Source of the DNA: a virus
Direction: 5' to 3' (one strand)
Length of the DNA: 64,000 bases
IMG/VR virus record: IMGVR_UViG_3300037088_000361
Location: 1 to 64,000 of that record
Made by a program: the position numbers and the translations under genes. Positions 1 through 7,853 of this stretch are shown here, in pieces. Position 1 is the stretch's first letter, and every line of letters starts with the position of its first letter. The notes under the pieces are model-generated. The model did no database searches. It had not been told where the DNA came from and saw only the letters and a program-made list of their open reading frames with translations.

Positions 1-1071
1 TTTGGTAACCTTTTTTTCACCCCCATTCCCACGGGGTTTTTGGTGCCCCCCCCCCCCCCCCCCCCCCATCTCCTCAATCTCCCAATGTTTGTTGTCTTCA
101 CACATAGGGCAGATGCCCTTCTGCCGCTCGTAGGCTTCCCGTCTTTGGCTATCGGTGAAGTCTCGGATGCTCAGGCTTTTTTCTTCCCCGTCCAAGACAT
201 AGGAATAGATTCCTTTCTTGCTTGTGACATCGTCGTCGCCCATAAGACGGGCGATTTCTTCCTCAAGCTTGGCGGGGTCAATCTCGTCCCCCTTGTGCGC
301 ATTGTACAGCGTTCCCCAAGCCACACTCTTCATCTCCCGACGATACTTGGGGAAGGCAGCTTTGACCCAGTTGATGACGGTCTGAAAGTACAGCCACAGT
401 TCGTTGGCGTTTGGCTTGTCTTGATGTTTGGCCATATATCCTTCGATGTCGCCTTCGCTAAGCCAGTCAATGGCCGCTTCCAAGAAGTTCTGCCGATTAG
501 GTGCGCCTTTGAGGTAGTCGCCACCGGTCCTGTATGCAGGACACCCGGTCTTGCTGAAATGTCGCTTGGCGTCCGAAACCCAAGGACCGGCATAAACGGC
601 GTTGCGAAGCTCCTGCTCCGTCAACCGTTCTCCAGCGATATTGATGGTCCTGAACCACCCCAACTTCTCACTGTCCGTGCCGCTACACTGATAAACCATC
701 AATCGGTAGCCTAGGATTTTCTCCTTCTCGTCTTCCTGCAGATTATGGAAAAACCGCTGTTCTTTGCTGTTGAAAACGGCAAGAGAAAAGTCTCCTTCAA
801 CGAACTGACAGATGGAGATGGTGCGTTGCTGGCCGTCAATGACCTCGAAGTTGCCACTCTCCCGGACGGCCCAATACATGACATTCAGTGGGAAGTCCTT
901 GACGATGGTGATGATGACCGCATCCCGCTGCTTGTCTTTGTAGATGAACTCCCTTTGATAGGGGGGACGGATGTCCAGCTTGTCGCCATAGCCGACCACC
1001 CCGGCTTCCCCGTCGTCCTTGTAGCCATTCGTCAGTTCACGAACTGTGATTTCTTTCAGTTCGATTTTCAT
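1..1071 (-). CDS. DUF262 (GmrSD-type) nuclease with C-terminal HNH, partial and broken
   Basis: Reading from the ATG at 1071, the frame is open for about 334 residues. It shows DUF262 hallmarks: PPYQREF at residues 36-42, DGQQRT at 78-83 and a GERLTEQELRNAVYAGPW segment near 146-163. A CPMC pair at 320-323 then opens an HNH-type zinc site. In GmrSD-like and related enzymes DUF262 is an NTP-binding regulatory domain coupled to a nuclease that cuts modified or foreign DNA. The frame enters a run of 22 G (C on the plus strand, 46-67). Beyond it the bases resemble a corrupted HNH core (a D/E-H-I-T-P-W-N-G-G pattern if homopolymers are shortened), so I infer that the real gene continues past the window. 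It starts 2 nt after the methyltransferase stop, indicating one operon. Confidence 0.85.
   Translation of the reverse strand, partial: MKIELKEITVRELTNGYKDDGEAGVVGYGDKLDIRPPYQREFIYKDKQRDAVIITIVKDFPLNVMYWAVRESGNFEVIDGQQRTISICQFVEGDFSLAVFNSKEQRFFHNLQEDEKEKILGYRLMVYQCSGTDSEKLGWFRTINIAGERLTEQELRNAVYAGPWVSDAKRHFSKTGCPAYRTGGDYLKGAPNRQNFLEAAIDWLSEGDIEGYMAKHQDKPNANELWLYFQTVINWVKAAFPKYRREMKSVAWGTLYNAHKGDEIDPAKLEEEIARLMGDDDVTSKKGIYSYVLDGEEKSLSIRDFTDSQRREAYERQKGICPMCEDNKHWEIEEMGGGGGGGHQKPRGNGGEKKVTK
46..67. repeat. C22 homopolymer run
   Basis: Twenty-two consecutive C on the plus strand interrupt the DUF262/HNH reading frame. The next 45 bases contain further swollen homopolymers (runs of T, A and C). 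This looks like a low-quality contig end rather than real sequence, though a genuine slippage tract cannot be excluded from one sequence. Confidence 0.9.
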
Positions 1072-1073
1072 GA

Positions 1074-2036
1074 TTATTTGTACTTCCTTTCAATCAAAAT
1101 TCTGTTGTAAATCTTTCTTCCCTTGATGATTGTGTAGCACTCCTGCCCAATCCATCTTGCAGAGTTGGCTATGCCTAAAATCCTGAACTGTTCCGGGTTA
1201 AACTTGTCCAAGAAGGTTATCGGCACGCCCATCACGCCGTCATAGTCCATCGGGATGTCACAGGTCTTGCCGACTTCAATAGCATCATAATTATCGTACT
1301 TCGGGTACTCAGCCGGGGTGTAGTTCTTGTAAAGGATGAGGTCTTCGTGGCGCTTTTTGGTATCGAGGTTGGTGAACCAAGAAGCATTCCCCAAACTGCG
1401 CCACTTCTGACCATTGGCATCCTGCCAATATCGGGTCTCCCGTGCCTCATAATGGTCTGGAACCTTGAAGGCCATGTCCCCGTTCTTATACCCCAACCAA
1501 ACTTTGTTGTCTTTGATAAGAGGGAATATCTCCTTGTAGGTGATGGCATTCAGGTTTCCAACTATCAAAAACTTCTTCCCGTGCTCAACAAGTTGGGCAA
1601 CAAACTCCCGGAACAGGGAGAACGGTGGGTTAGTGACCACGATGTCCGCCTGCTTCAACAGTTCTATGCATTCCTCGCTGCGGAAGTCGCCATCACCTTC
1701 AAGGCGTGTAAGAGTCTCTTTTTCACCATCGTATTCGAGACCTACAGCGTGCGGGGAGGAATTTTGGCTTCTCTCGTTCGGATTATCGTTCTTGTAGCAA
1801 GTGGAAATCAGCCTTTTCAGCCCCAACTCCTTGAAGTTAAGGAAGAAATAGCGGTAAAAGTTGCTGACCTTGGGGTCGTCGCAGTTGCAGTATACCACCT
1901 TCCCCCGGAAGTGCTTCTTGTAGTGCTTAAGCTCCTTCTCGATATCGGTCAACTGGGTATAAAACTCATCCTGCTTGGCGTCTTTGGCCTTTGCTAAGTT
2001 CGAGTTCGCTTTCTTTGCGGGGGCGGCAGATGGCAT
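1074..2036 (-). CDS. EcoRI-type adenine-specific DNA methyltransferase
   Basis: The 320-residue product matches the length and layout of M.EcoRI-family N6-adenine methyltransferases. It has an N-terminal DEFYTQLTDIEKELKHY segment (residues 23-39), and catalytic motif IV NPPF at 136-139 within DIVVTNPPFSLFREFV. It would methylate adenine in a specific duplex DNA site using S-adenosylmethionine. I prefer the ATG at 2036 to the upstream GTG at 2051, because GGAAGG lies 7 nt before it and promoter P1 ends just upstream. The DUF262/HNH nuclease follows after 2 nt, so the pair could be modification plus restriction, or the enzyme could protect phage DNA from host restriction. The sequence specificity cannot be read from the sequence. 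Confidence 0.9.
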   Translation of the reverse strand: MPSAAPAKKANSNLAKAKDAKQDEFYTQLTDIEKELKHYKKHFRGKVVYCNCDDPKVSNFYRYFFLNFKELGLKRLISTCYKNDNPNERSQNSSPHAVGLEYDGEKETLTRLEGDGDFRSEECIELLKQADIVVTNPPFSLFREFVAQLVEHGKKFLIVGNLNAITYKEIFPLIKDNKVWLGYKNGDMAFKVPDHYEARETRYWQDANGQKWRSLGNASWFTNLDTKKRHEDLILYKNYTPAEYPKYDNYDAIEVGKTCDIPMDYDGVMGVPITFLDKFNPEQFRILGIANSARWIGQECYTIIKGRKIYNRILIERKYK

Positions 2037-2052
2037 ATTGTTTCCTTCCACT

Positions 2053-2092
2053 TATAGTATACACCGACTGGAGAGGTTTTTATCGAAATTTT
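2053..2092 (-). promoter_or_regulatory. Promoter P1 of the recurrent phage promoter family
   Basis: On the minus strand an AAAATTTC box (2085-2092) is followed by 21 nt and then TGTATACTATA (2053-2063), an extended -10 element (TG, TATACT). It lies immediately before the methyltransferase/DUF262 operon and overlaps the end of the GIY-YIG gene. The same arrangement recurs at P2-P5. Confidence 0.75.
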
Positions 2093-3291
2093 AATATAAG
2101 GTCGTGTTTCCCGCAGACGCACGGCTTGCCACGGTTGATGTTCCAACGCTTGCAAGCAGCGGGGCGGCTCATCTCTGCCATAAGTCCGGGGGTGGCAACT
2201 TTCCTCTTATTCCTCTCCGCCATAGCCTCATCCTTGCAAAGGTGGCATCCTCTGCCTGCCAAGTGCCCGTTCGGGGTCTGTTGGAAGTCCCCGTGAATGG
2301 GACAGATTATGGTAGCCTTAACGAGGTATCCCTTATATATGACCTTGTCGTAACCATACCTGTTCCCATGCATTCTATGGCACCTTTCAAGGAATGATTC
2401 CTTGGTTAAAGGTCTCCCTTTTGGTGCGCTGGAACCGGCCCACAACTTCTTGGCTGCTTGGCTCATGGCTTCCTTGGAGCATTCCGGGCTGCAAATCTTC
2501 TCCCATCCACCTTTCGGCTCAAACGAGGTCTGACAAATCTTGCAAAGGCGGGGAACCACTGGCAGCCCATATTTCCGACACATGGCCGGTAGAATATACC
2601 CGCCCCTATCTTGGCGGGACTTGAGCGTCTTGGCCATCGCCTCCAGGGATTTTGATTTCCCCAGATTAGAGGAAGCTATCTTATCTCTCTGCGCCCGTGG
2701 CATCACATAGCCAAGATGAGCCTTGCTGATGTTCGCTCTAATTTCGTCAGTGTAGACCCGCTCCTTAGCCATTTTGGAGATACGCTTGCGTTCGGACTCA
2801 GACATCGGATTATTCAAGTGGGCTTCCGATATCTTCTGCTTCTGGGCTTCCGACATTGGACCCCGCTTCTTGCCCCTCTGAATGTCCCCGATGAGCTTCT
2901 TGGTTTCCTCGGTATGATAGTAACTACCATGGGCCAGCCGAGTAGCAACCCTCTTTGCTATCTCCTCGGGTGTTTGCTTCCTGCCACGGGTTCCCTGCCC
3001 GACTTTGGGCAAGCTATTATAGCCGTCCTCATAAGATAATAGAGTGTCAATCCAGTGCTGTTCCCTCTCCAGAAGAAGCCGCTTGTCCGGCTGGCACTCC
3101 TCCAAAACCACCCATTCCCAAGTGTTTGGACCATATTTTTGCCAAGCACGGAGTAGTTTAACGCCGGTATGCGTTCCCAGCGTTAGTTCTTTTCTATGAG
3201 TAGCCCACCGACGTTTAATATCAACTGAGCCCCCCACATAGTATTTCCCTGTAATTGTGTTACGGATGCCATACACGCCCACAGTTCTCAT
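2080..3291 (-). CDS. GIY-YIG homing-type endonuclease with NUMOD3-like repeats
   Basis: This 403-residue mobile-type nuclease opens with a GIY-YIG domain: VYGIRNTITGKYYVGGS near residues 6-22, and a conserved Glu in LEREQHWIDTL near 75. Next come NUMOD3-like helical units of 17 residues, such as MSEAQKQKISEAHLNNP. A Cys4 ribbon (CKIC...CSPEC) near 247-268 is followed by a DUF723-like segment ending CPIHG...GCHLC. The tail CKRWNINRGKPCVCGKH is nearly repeated in the GIY-YIG gene at 47.4-48.3 kb. The ATG has AGGAGG upstream. GIY-YIG enzymes make a double-strand break that drives copying of their own gene into a target locus. No intron or disrupted host gene is visible around it, so it appears free-standing. 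Confidence 0.88.
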   Translation of the reverse strand: MRTVGVYGIRNTITGKYYVGGSVDIKRRWATHRKELTLGTHTGVKLLRAWQKYGPNTWEWVVLEECQPDKRLLLEREQHWIDTLLSYEDGYNSLPKVGQGTRGRKQTPEEIAKRVATRLAHGSYYHTEETKKLIGDIQRGKKRGPMSEAQKQKISEAHLNNPMSESERKRISKMAKERVYTDEIRANISKAHLGYVMPRAQRDKIASSNLGKSKSLEAMAKTLKSRQDRGGYILPAMCRKYGLPVVPRLCKICQTSFEPKGGWEKICSPECSKEAMSQAAKKLWAGSSAPKGRPLTKESFLERCHRMHGNRYGYDKVIYKGYLVKATIICPIHGDFQQTPNGHLAGRGCHLCKDEAMAERNKRKVATPGLMAEMSRPAACKRWNINRGKPCVCGKHDLILKFR

Positions 3292-3331
3292 TCTTCTTCT
3301 ACCTCCTATCTAAGAGGTGGGAAGTCAGTAT

Positions 3332-5266
3332 TTACAGGATGCCAATTTCAGAAAGAAAACGTGAGGGACGAACTGATATCGTGTTTGGTCCTCGGGGTTC
3401 AAGATTGTGAACACAAATGTTCAAAATATCCTTTGCCCTCGTGCAAGCCACATATAGCAGCCTTCGCTCTTCTTCCCACTCACCGGGCGTCGTGCAAAAA
3501 CGGTGCGGGTAACTGCCTTCTACACAATTAGTTACATACACACGGAAAAATTCGAGACCCTTGGCACTGTGCGTAGTGCTAATAACTACCACCCCACTCT
3601 CCTCATCCTCCTCGGTCGGGCGCTCCAACGCCAGTTGGAACACCAAGTCTTCGGCGGACAGACCGTCGGCCACCAAGTTGTTTATCAGCAACAGGAAGCG
3701 GTCAATGTTGTCGCACTTGGTCTTAGCCTTGCTTGGCTCCTTGTGGTACTTGGCGTTGATATAGTCCTTGTAGTTGAATGAGGTGATGATTTCCTCCATG
3801 GCGGCCGCAGGTGTAGAGAGTCTGCTGATGATGGTCTTCATCCCATAGACAAACAGTTCAAGCTTCTTGTCGCCCTCGCACGCCGCTACGAGGTCACCCT
3901 CCTCCTCTTGGTCGGCCTTCTTCCGTATCCGCTCCATGGCGACATCCCCGACGCCCCGCTTTGGCACGCCTACCGCTCGGACGAACGCCGTGAAGTCCTT
4001 GTTGTTGACCGCCAGCCGGAAGTAGCTGAGGATGTCTTTTATCTCCTCGGTCTGGAGCAACCCCTTACCACCTCGGACGACATAGGGGATGCGAAACCGC
4101 ACTAAAGCCCCTTCCAAGTCACGAACCTGTATGGCGGAACGGACAAGGATGGCGTTGTCCTTGTAGGGTATATTTCCAGAGCCTTTAAGCTGGCTGTCGT
4201 GCTTTATCTCCTGCGCGATGATGGTGGCCACATCCCCAGGCGTCGAGGAGCGGATGAGCCGGGTGGAACCGGGGGTTGTCTCCTTGCCTGTTTCGTCGAG
4301 GCCACGGAATAGCGTCATTTTTAGAGGGATTGTTTCTGTAAATGTCCCTTGAATCTTGTTGGCGAGGCGGATGATGTTCGGAAGGCTACGATGATTCTTC
4401 GTTATTCGATATAGGTCAGGAATATGCCCTCTCCAGCCCTCTGAAAACTCCTTGAGTAGCCGTGGCTCGGCCCCCTGGAATCCAAAAATCGACTGCCCAA
4501 GGTCCCCCACCGCATATAGATTGAGGTTGTCAGGAGCCAAGAGAAGGTTTATGAATTTCCATTGGACTGGGCTGGTATCGTGGCTCTCGTCTTGCAAGAC
4601 ATGATGAAAACGCCGCTGGAGAGCAGCCCGCCAGCTCTCATCCTGCTCCCCCCGTCGCACGACAAGTATCACCATGTCATCAAAGTCCACCAAATTCATC
4701 TTGACCTTCTCGACCTCAAACTGTGCCCACAGTACCTTTTCCCAGTCTTCGAGGGCGTGGTAGCCAGCGTGGCGCTCCAGTGCGTCCTCGTGGACCTCGT
4801 CAGTATAGTCCACGGCGAACCCTACGCCACGGGCACGATGGTATCCCATCTTCTCCAAGAACCGGTAGGCATTCTTTTCCACGCCGGGCTCCGGGGTGCT
4901 TCTCTCAATAAGCTTCTTGACCATCTGGGTCTGGTCGTAGTCGTCCATCGGCGTCACTTTGCCGAGAAAGCTGAAACCCCCTGGGTCCTTGCGGATAGCA
5001 CCAAGGGCTAAGCTGTGGATGGTCGATACATACGGACGTTCCTCGAAGGATGTGTCTTCTATGGAGAGGCGAGAAAAAATAGTTTCCGAGGCTTTCGTAG
5101 TAAAAGTGATACAGCAGATGCGGAGTGGGGGAACCTTTTCCCGCATCAGCCATCTTACCCGCTCGGTCAAAACTGTAGTTTTTCCAGAACCTGCGCCAGA
5201 TAAAACTAGAGCGGGCTGTCCTATGGGATGGGCTACCGCCCTAAGTTGTTCCTCGTTGAGAGTCAC
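3332..5266 (-). CDS. UvrD/Rep-like superfamily 1 DNA helicase
   Basis: The 644-residue protein has the SF1A helicase motifs in order. These are a Q motif (LNEEQLRAV, residues 3-11), Walker A SGAGSGKT (23-30), motif Ia ITFTTKAS, motif II QDESHDTSPVQ, motif III GDLGQSIFGFQGA and motif VI EEERRLLYVACTRAKD near the end. It would unwind DNA 3' to 5' using ATP in replication or repair. Motif II reads DESHD where the family usually has DExQD. The GTG start overlaps the upstream stop by 4 nt (GTGA) and has GGAGG just before it, so translation is coupled to the 157-aa gene. Length is typical of Rep/PcrA-like enzymes and the gene looks intact. Confidence 0.93.
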   Translation of the reverse strand: MTLNEEQLRAVAHPIGQPALVLSGAGSGKTTVLTERVRWLMREKVPPLRICCITFTTKASETIFSRLSIEDTSFEERPYVSTIHSLALGAIRKDPGGFSFLGKVTPMDDYDQTQMVKKLIERSTPEPGVEKNAYRFLEKMGYHRARGVGFAVDYTDEVHEDALERHAGYHALEDWEKVLWAQFEVEKVKMNLVDFDDMVILVVRRGEQDESWRAALQRRFHHVLQDESHDTSPVQWKFINLLLAPDNLNLYAVGDLGQSIFGFQGAEPRLLKEFSEGWRGHIPDLYRITKNHRSLPNIIRLANKIQGTFTETIPLKMTLFRGLDETGKETTPGSTRLIRSSTPGDVATIIAQEIKHDSQLKGSGNIPYKDNAILVRSAIQVRDLEGALVRFRIPYVVRGGKGLLQTEEIKDILSYFRLAVNNKDFTAFVRAVGVPKRGVGDVAMERIRKKADQEEEGDLVAACEGDKKLELFVYGMKTIISRLSTPAAAMEEIITSFNYKDYINAKYHKEPSKAKTKCDNIDRFLLLINNLVADGLSAEDLVFQLALERPTEEDEESGVVVISTTHSAKGLEFFRVYVTNCVEGSYPHRFCTTPGEWEEERRLLYVACTRAKDILNICVHNLEPRGPNTISVRPSRFLSEIGIL

Positions 5267-5736
5267 TCCACTACCTCCGCATCCGTATAAGCAGGGAGCA
5301 GTCTGTCTATCCGCCCCTCGACAGCGGATTTCAACTGAGGAAGGATGTGGTCCCCGACCGTTCTCCCGTCCTTGGTAACGATAAAGGCAAGCACCAAGCG
5401 GCGGAACTCCACCACCCCTGTGCTGCTTGACTCGTAGATGCTCTTCATCTGGTTGTACAACACCCTCCAGACCCGCCTGCAGTCCTGCTCAAAGGGGTCG
5501 GTGGGAGGCTTGGGTGTGCTGCCGTATCTGCGGCTTCGTCGGCGCTTTACCTCTGCCTTGCATGTCGCTTGGAGGCGGATGCAGTAGGAGGAGCCTTCAA
5601 TCATCACTAAGGCCTCAAACCCTTCAATCGGGGGATGGGAGAAAAAGACTATGCCTGCCCCACCGTTCTGGAGGATAAGCTTGCGGATGGCTTCCTGCGA
5701 ACGGGAGGCTGGGACCGATGTTTGTTCGTAAGCCAT
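5263..5736 (-). CDS. Conserved phage protein of unknown function
   Basis: The 157-residue soluble protein has a basic central patch (KAEVKRRRSRRYG) and a C-terminal segment LAFIVTKDGRTVGDHILPQL near 115-134. I recall that pattern, a short beta-rich N-terminus, a basic middle and a helix ending in DGRTVG...P-L, from uncharacterised proteins of environmental phages, but I cannot name the family. It ends inside the helicase start codon (4-nt overlap), so the two are likely made together and may act together on DNA. The ATG follows a weak AGGATG ribosome site. No catalytic motif is seen. Confidence 0.75.
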   Translation of the reverse strand: MAYEQTSVPASRSQEAIRKLILQNGGAGIVFFSHPPIEGFEALVMIEGSSYCIRLQATCKAEVKRRRSRRYGSTPKPPTDPFEQDCRRVWRVLYNQMKSIYESSSTGVVEFRRLVLAFIVTKDGRTVGDHILPQLKSAVEGRIDRLLPAYTDAEVVE

Positions 5737-5744
5737 TGGTCATC

Positions 5745-5921
5745 CTATATCGCTTGGCAAATGCACTTTATGGAATACGGTTCGGGACTAACTCTCAGCC
5801 CGTTAAAAGTACTTAGTTCTTTCTTGGCGTGCCTGAGATACTTATTGTAGGCCACTACCAAGGAGCCTGCTCTTACCTGTTCTGTGCTCCACTTTGACTG
5901 TACTTCCCATACTAAGACCAT
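5745..5921 (-). CDS. Small hypothetical protein (58 aa)
   Basis: A longer frame extends to 6026, but the internal ATG at 5921 has AGGAGG 4 nt upstream and gives a plausible 58-residue protein beginning MVLVWEVQSKW. It has no recognisable domain, signal peptide or membrane segment. It ends 8 nt before the 157-aa gene, with a tight ribosome site between, so it belongs to the same transcript as the HD hydrolase and helicase. The role is unknown. Confidence 0.6.
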   Translation of the reverse strand: MVLVWEVQSKWSTEQVRAGSLVVAYNKYLRHAKKELSTFNGLRVSPEPYSIKCICQAI

Positions 5922-5929
5922 ATTTCCTC

Positions 5930-6061
5930 CTAGTGCCACTTTGAATGCCACCGCTTCTTGATGGACGGCTTCTTTCCTAGATGCTTGAGGGGCTCCTGTT
6001 CCTTGAGGAACTCCTCCCACAACCACCTCCTAGCCTTCTTGGACAGAGGATAATTCGGCAT
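5930..6061 (-). CDS. Tiny basic protein overlapping the HD gene (43 aa)
   Basis: An ATG at 6061, inside the 3' end of the HD-domain gene but in another frame, opens a 43-residue frame rich in Lys, Arg and Trp (MPNYPLSKKARRWLWEEF...). It ends 8 nt before the next start codon, neatly filling the space between the HD gene and the 58-aa gene. Composition and position look like a real small phage gene. Its ribosome site is weak (AGGCAG), so expression is uncertain. Confidence 0.45.
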   Translation of the reverse strand: MPNYPLSKKARRWLWEEFLKEQEPLKHLGKKPSIKKRWHSKWH

Positions 6062-6644
6062 CCATATTCTGCCTTTCCCAAGAGGTGTAATACCCTTTCA
6101 TAGAACTAGGCTGCTCCATTGTCCGATATACCCAATCCCAACACCTAGCTTGTTGCTCCCTTATCCAAGGCTTGAGGTCCTTGGGAAGCTTGCCTTCCTT
6201 CCCATAAAGCTTTGCATACTCCTTAAGACCCCCTGAAAATTTGGCCAGAGGAATAAACACCCACCATGGGGTAATAACAAATGCCATCTTGTCAGCCAGC
6301 GCCAAGGCGGATACCGGGTGGTCCTCCTTCTTGGCGTAGTACCGAGAATGATACAGGCAGAACTCATACCAGACCCGTATCGGAACGTGGTTCCACAGAC
6401 CCACGAACGGTTGTTCGTCAAACAGGTAGCTTACTATGTTTGCCCCAAGCTCCGGGTGAGTCTTACCGTCCTCCCCGTCGATGTCATCCTTCCCCCAATA
6501 TCCTAAATCATGCAGGAAGAAGCACGCCCACAGGCGCAGGTCCTTGGGAAACCCAAATAGTTTCCACCATGCCCGAGCGACAAACAAAGCATGGATGATT
6601 ATTTGGTGCTCCCCAAATAGCTGGTTTTTAGTTCCCGGCTTCAT
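6030..6644 (-). CDS. HD-domain phosphohydrolase-like protein
   Basis: The 204-residue protein carries an HD-superfamily pattern: a first His in IIIHALFVARAW (residue 18), the HD dipeptide in FFLHDLGYWG (45-46), a further His in KTHPELGANIV (63) and a later Asp in ALALADKMAF. These ligands would bind a divalent metal and hydrolyse a phosphate ester or nucleotide; the substrate cannot be told. The gene starts inside the upstream coding sequence (17-nt overlap). Phage HD proteins often act on nucleotides or on host signalling nucleotides, but here that is inference only. Confidence 0.8.
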   Translation of the reverse strand: MKPGTKNQLFGEHQIIIHALFVARAWWKLFGFPKDLRLWACFFLHDLGYWGKDDIDGEDGKTHPELGANIVSYLFDEQPFVGLWNHVPIRVWYEFCLYHSRYYAKKEDHPVSALALADKMAFVITPWWVFIPLAKFSGGLKEYAKLYGKEGKLPKDLKPWIREQQARCWDWVYRTMEQPSSMKGYYTSWERQNMDAELSSVQEG

Positions 6645-7051
6645 CCTGTTTCGCCTTGCCTGTCCTGAGATAGAGGTCGATGGTCTCGTAGTCGTTCTCC
6701 CTGACCGTTACCGTGCTCCCGTCCCGGTTGGTAACGGTGTATCTCCAAGCACCCCCCGCCATCGTACTCGGCAAGGATGGTCCTTGGAGTCCCTCCGAGG
6801 CCCACGTCCTCACGGTAGAGTACTCTGCAAGCCCATTGAAGGGCCTTCTCCCCTAGGCGCTTGCGAAGGCGCTCCTTGAACTTGACCCACCACCAGCCTA
6901 TCCCCAGCCTGTACATCCAGACTGAGGGAACCTCGCTGTTATAATATACCGGACCCCAGCCGGACTTTTCTATGGCGATGAAGCCCAGCCTGACCATATT
7001 CAAGTCAGTACACTGCGACTCTGTCAACCATTCCCGCTCCTCATCTGCCAT
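6628..7051 (-). CDS. Hypothetical protein split by a homopolymer frameshift
   Basis: From the ATG at 7051 (AAGGG upstream) the frame reads MADEEREWLTESQ and continues to AEYDGGG. It then degenerates into Arg/Gln-rich out-of-frame sequence. The adjacent frame continues naturally from the same point (AWRYTVTNRDGSTVTVREND) and stops at 6628, overlapping the HD start. Removing one base from the six-base run at 6752-6757 joins them into about 140 residues. I therefore annotate one gene with a probable sequencing indel. The product has an N-terminal Trp/Lys-rich part and a C-terminal beta-rich part; no family is recognised. Confidence 0.65.
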
Positions 7052-7085
7052 GATTATGCCCTTCTCGACTTGGTTGGGTCTTATA

Positions 7086-7307
7086 TCAAGCATTGCCAAT
7101 AGGCCAATGCTCATTCTCATGCCTACGAATACTACATTTTTCTTGGGAATTTTCGGGGCGGGGCTTGATTTCGTCATCTGACCAGCATTTAGCGTGGGCA
7201 TACTGAACGCTAACTGGGAAGACATACCAAAACACGGTTCTGACACGGCTTCCCTTGTCAGCATGAGTCAGCGGCTCAGGGCAGTATGGGCAGGAAAGGA
7301 GGTCCAC
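7086..7307 (-). CDS. Small putative zinc-binding protein (73 aa)
   Basis: The start is a GTG located in the TAATGTG junction after the 81-aa gene. The protein opens MDLLSCPYCPEPLTHADKG and has a second ligand pair in HAKCW near residues 38-42, a plausible Cys2-His-Cys zinc site. The C-terminal third is charged and probably disordered. It is tightly packed in the early-type operon downstream of promoter P2. The function is unknown; small zinc fingers of this kind in phages often bind nucleic acid or host proteins. Confidence 0.65.
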   Translation of the reverse strand: MDLLSCPYCPEPLTHADKGSRVRTVFWYVFPVSVQYAHAKCWSDDEIKPRPENSQEKCSIRRHENEHWPIGNA

Positions 7308-7308
7308 A

Positions 7309-7554
7309 TTATGGTTTCAACAGTTCCTTGTTGAGAGTGGTAATTTGCGCCAAGGTAGCCATAGCCTGTGCGGCAGACTTTACCTGCTCATTGGCAAGGC
7401 ACTCCTGCGCTGCGGCAGCATCCCTGATGGCAATCAAGGAAGCTATGGCCTTGTCCAAGAGCTTGTCCAGCTTCTCCGGGGAGATTGCCGGGATGGTGAT
7501 TTCCCCTCTGTATTCCTTCTCTGCTGCCACACTGATTTTGAACTTGATGACCAT
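7309..7554 (-). CDS. Small helical hypothetical protein (81 aa)
   Basis: The protein begins with a short beta strand (MVIKFKISVAAEKEYRG), then forms a long Ala/Leu-rich predicted helix (residues 25-78) with heptad-like spacing, suggesting a coiled-coil oligomer. A GAAAGGA ribosome site precedes the ATG. It sits second in the P2 operon and overlaps the next start region at its stop. No catalytic motif is seen and I cannot assign a role. Confidence 0.65.
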   Translation of the reverse strand: MVIKFKISVAAEKEYRGEITIPAISPEKLDKLLDKAIASLIAIRDAAAAQECLANEQVKSAAQAMATLAQITTLNKELLKP

Positions 7555-7578
7555 CTTATTTTCCTTTCGGTGTCCTCA

Positions 7579-7797
7579 TCACCGATACCCCTGTGCCCTA
7601 CGGATTTCGATATGAGGCGGCTTTGACACCACCCGTGCTTTGAACTCGTCCCCCAAGGCGTGGGGGAGCATACTGGAAAAGTGCTCGTGCGCCTGCTCGG
7701 CGGTCTTAATGTCAAACCCGTCCTCAACCCACGACCGGTCAACCTTAAGCTCCAGCGTCCATGTGAACCATTTCTTTGACCTGCTCTTTCTTGTCAT
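7579..7797 (-). CDS. Small hypothetical protein, first gene after promoter P2 (72 aa)
   Basis: I place the start at the ATG at 7797 (MTRKSRSKKWFTWTLELKV), because GAGGAG lies 7 nt upstream and P2 lies just before that. The longer frame would run through the promoter. The protein has a basic N-terminus, a beta-rich middle and the segment DIKTAEQAHEHFSSMLPHALG. There is no known domain. As the first gene after a strong-looking phage promoter it is probably well expressed. Confidence 0.7.
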   Translation of the reverse strand: MTRKSRSKKWFTWTLELKVDRSWVEDGFDIKTAEQAHEHFSSMLPHALGDEFKARVVSKPPHIEIRRAQGYR

Positions 7798-7812
7798 AGT
7801 TGTCTCCTCAGT

Positions 7813-7853
7813 TATAGTATACACCAAAAGATGCTAGGATTGAGGGGGATTTT
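7813..7853 (-). promoter_or_regulatory. Promoter P2 of the recurrent phage promoter family
   Basis: An AAAATCCC box (7846-7853) is followed by 22 nt and TGTATACTATA (7813-7823) on the minus strand. The first ribosome site of the downstream gene begins a few bases later. It overlaps the 3' end of the 88-aa gene. Confidence 0.75.

Noticed and set aside
40-714. Plus-strand open frame starting with a run of prolines
   Set aside because: It is the antisense of the DUF262 gene, and its proline run is just the C22 homopolymer.
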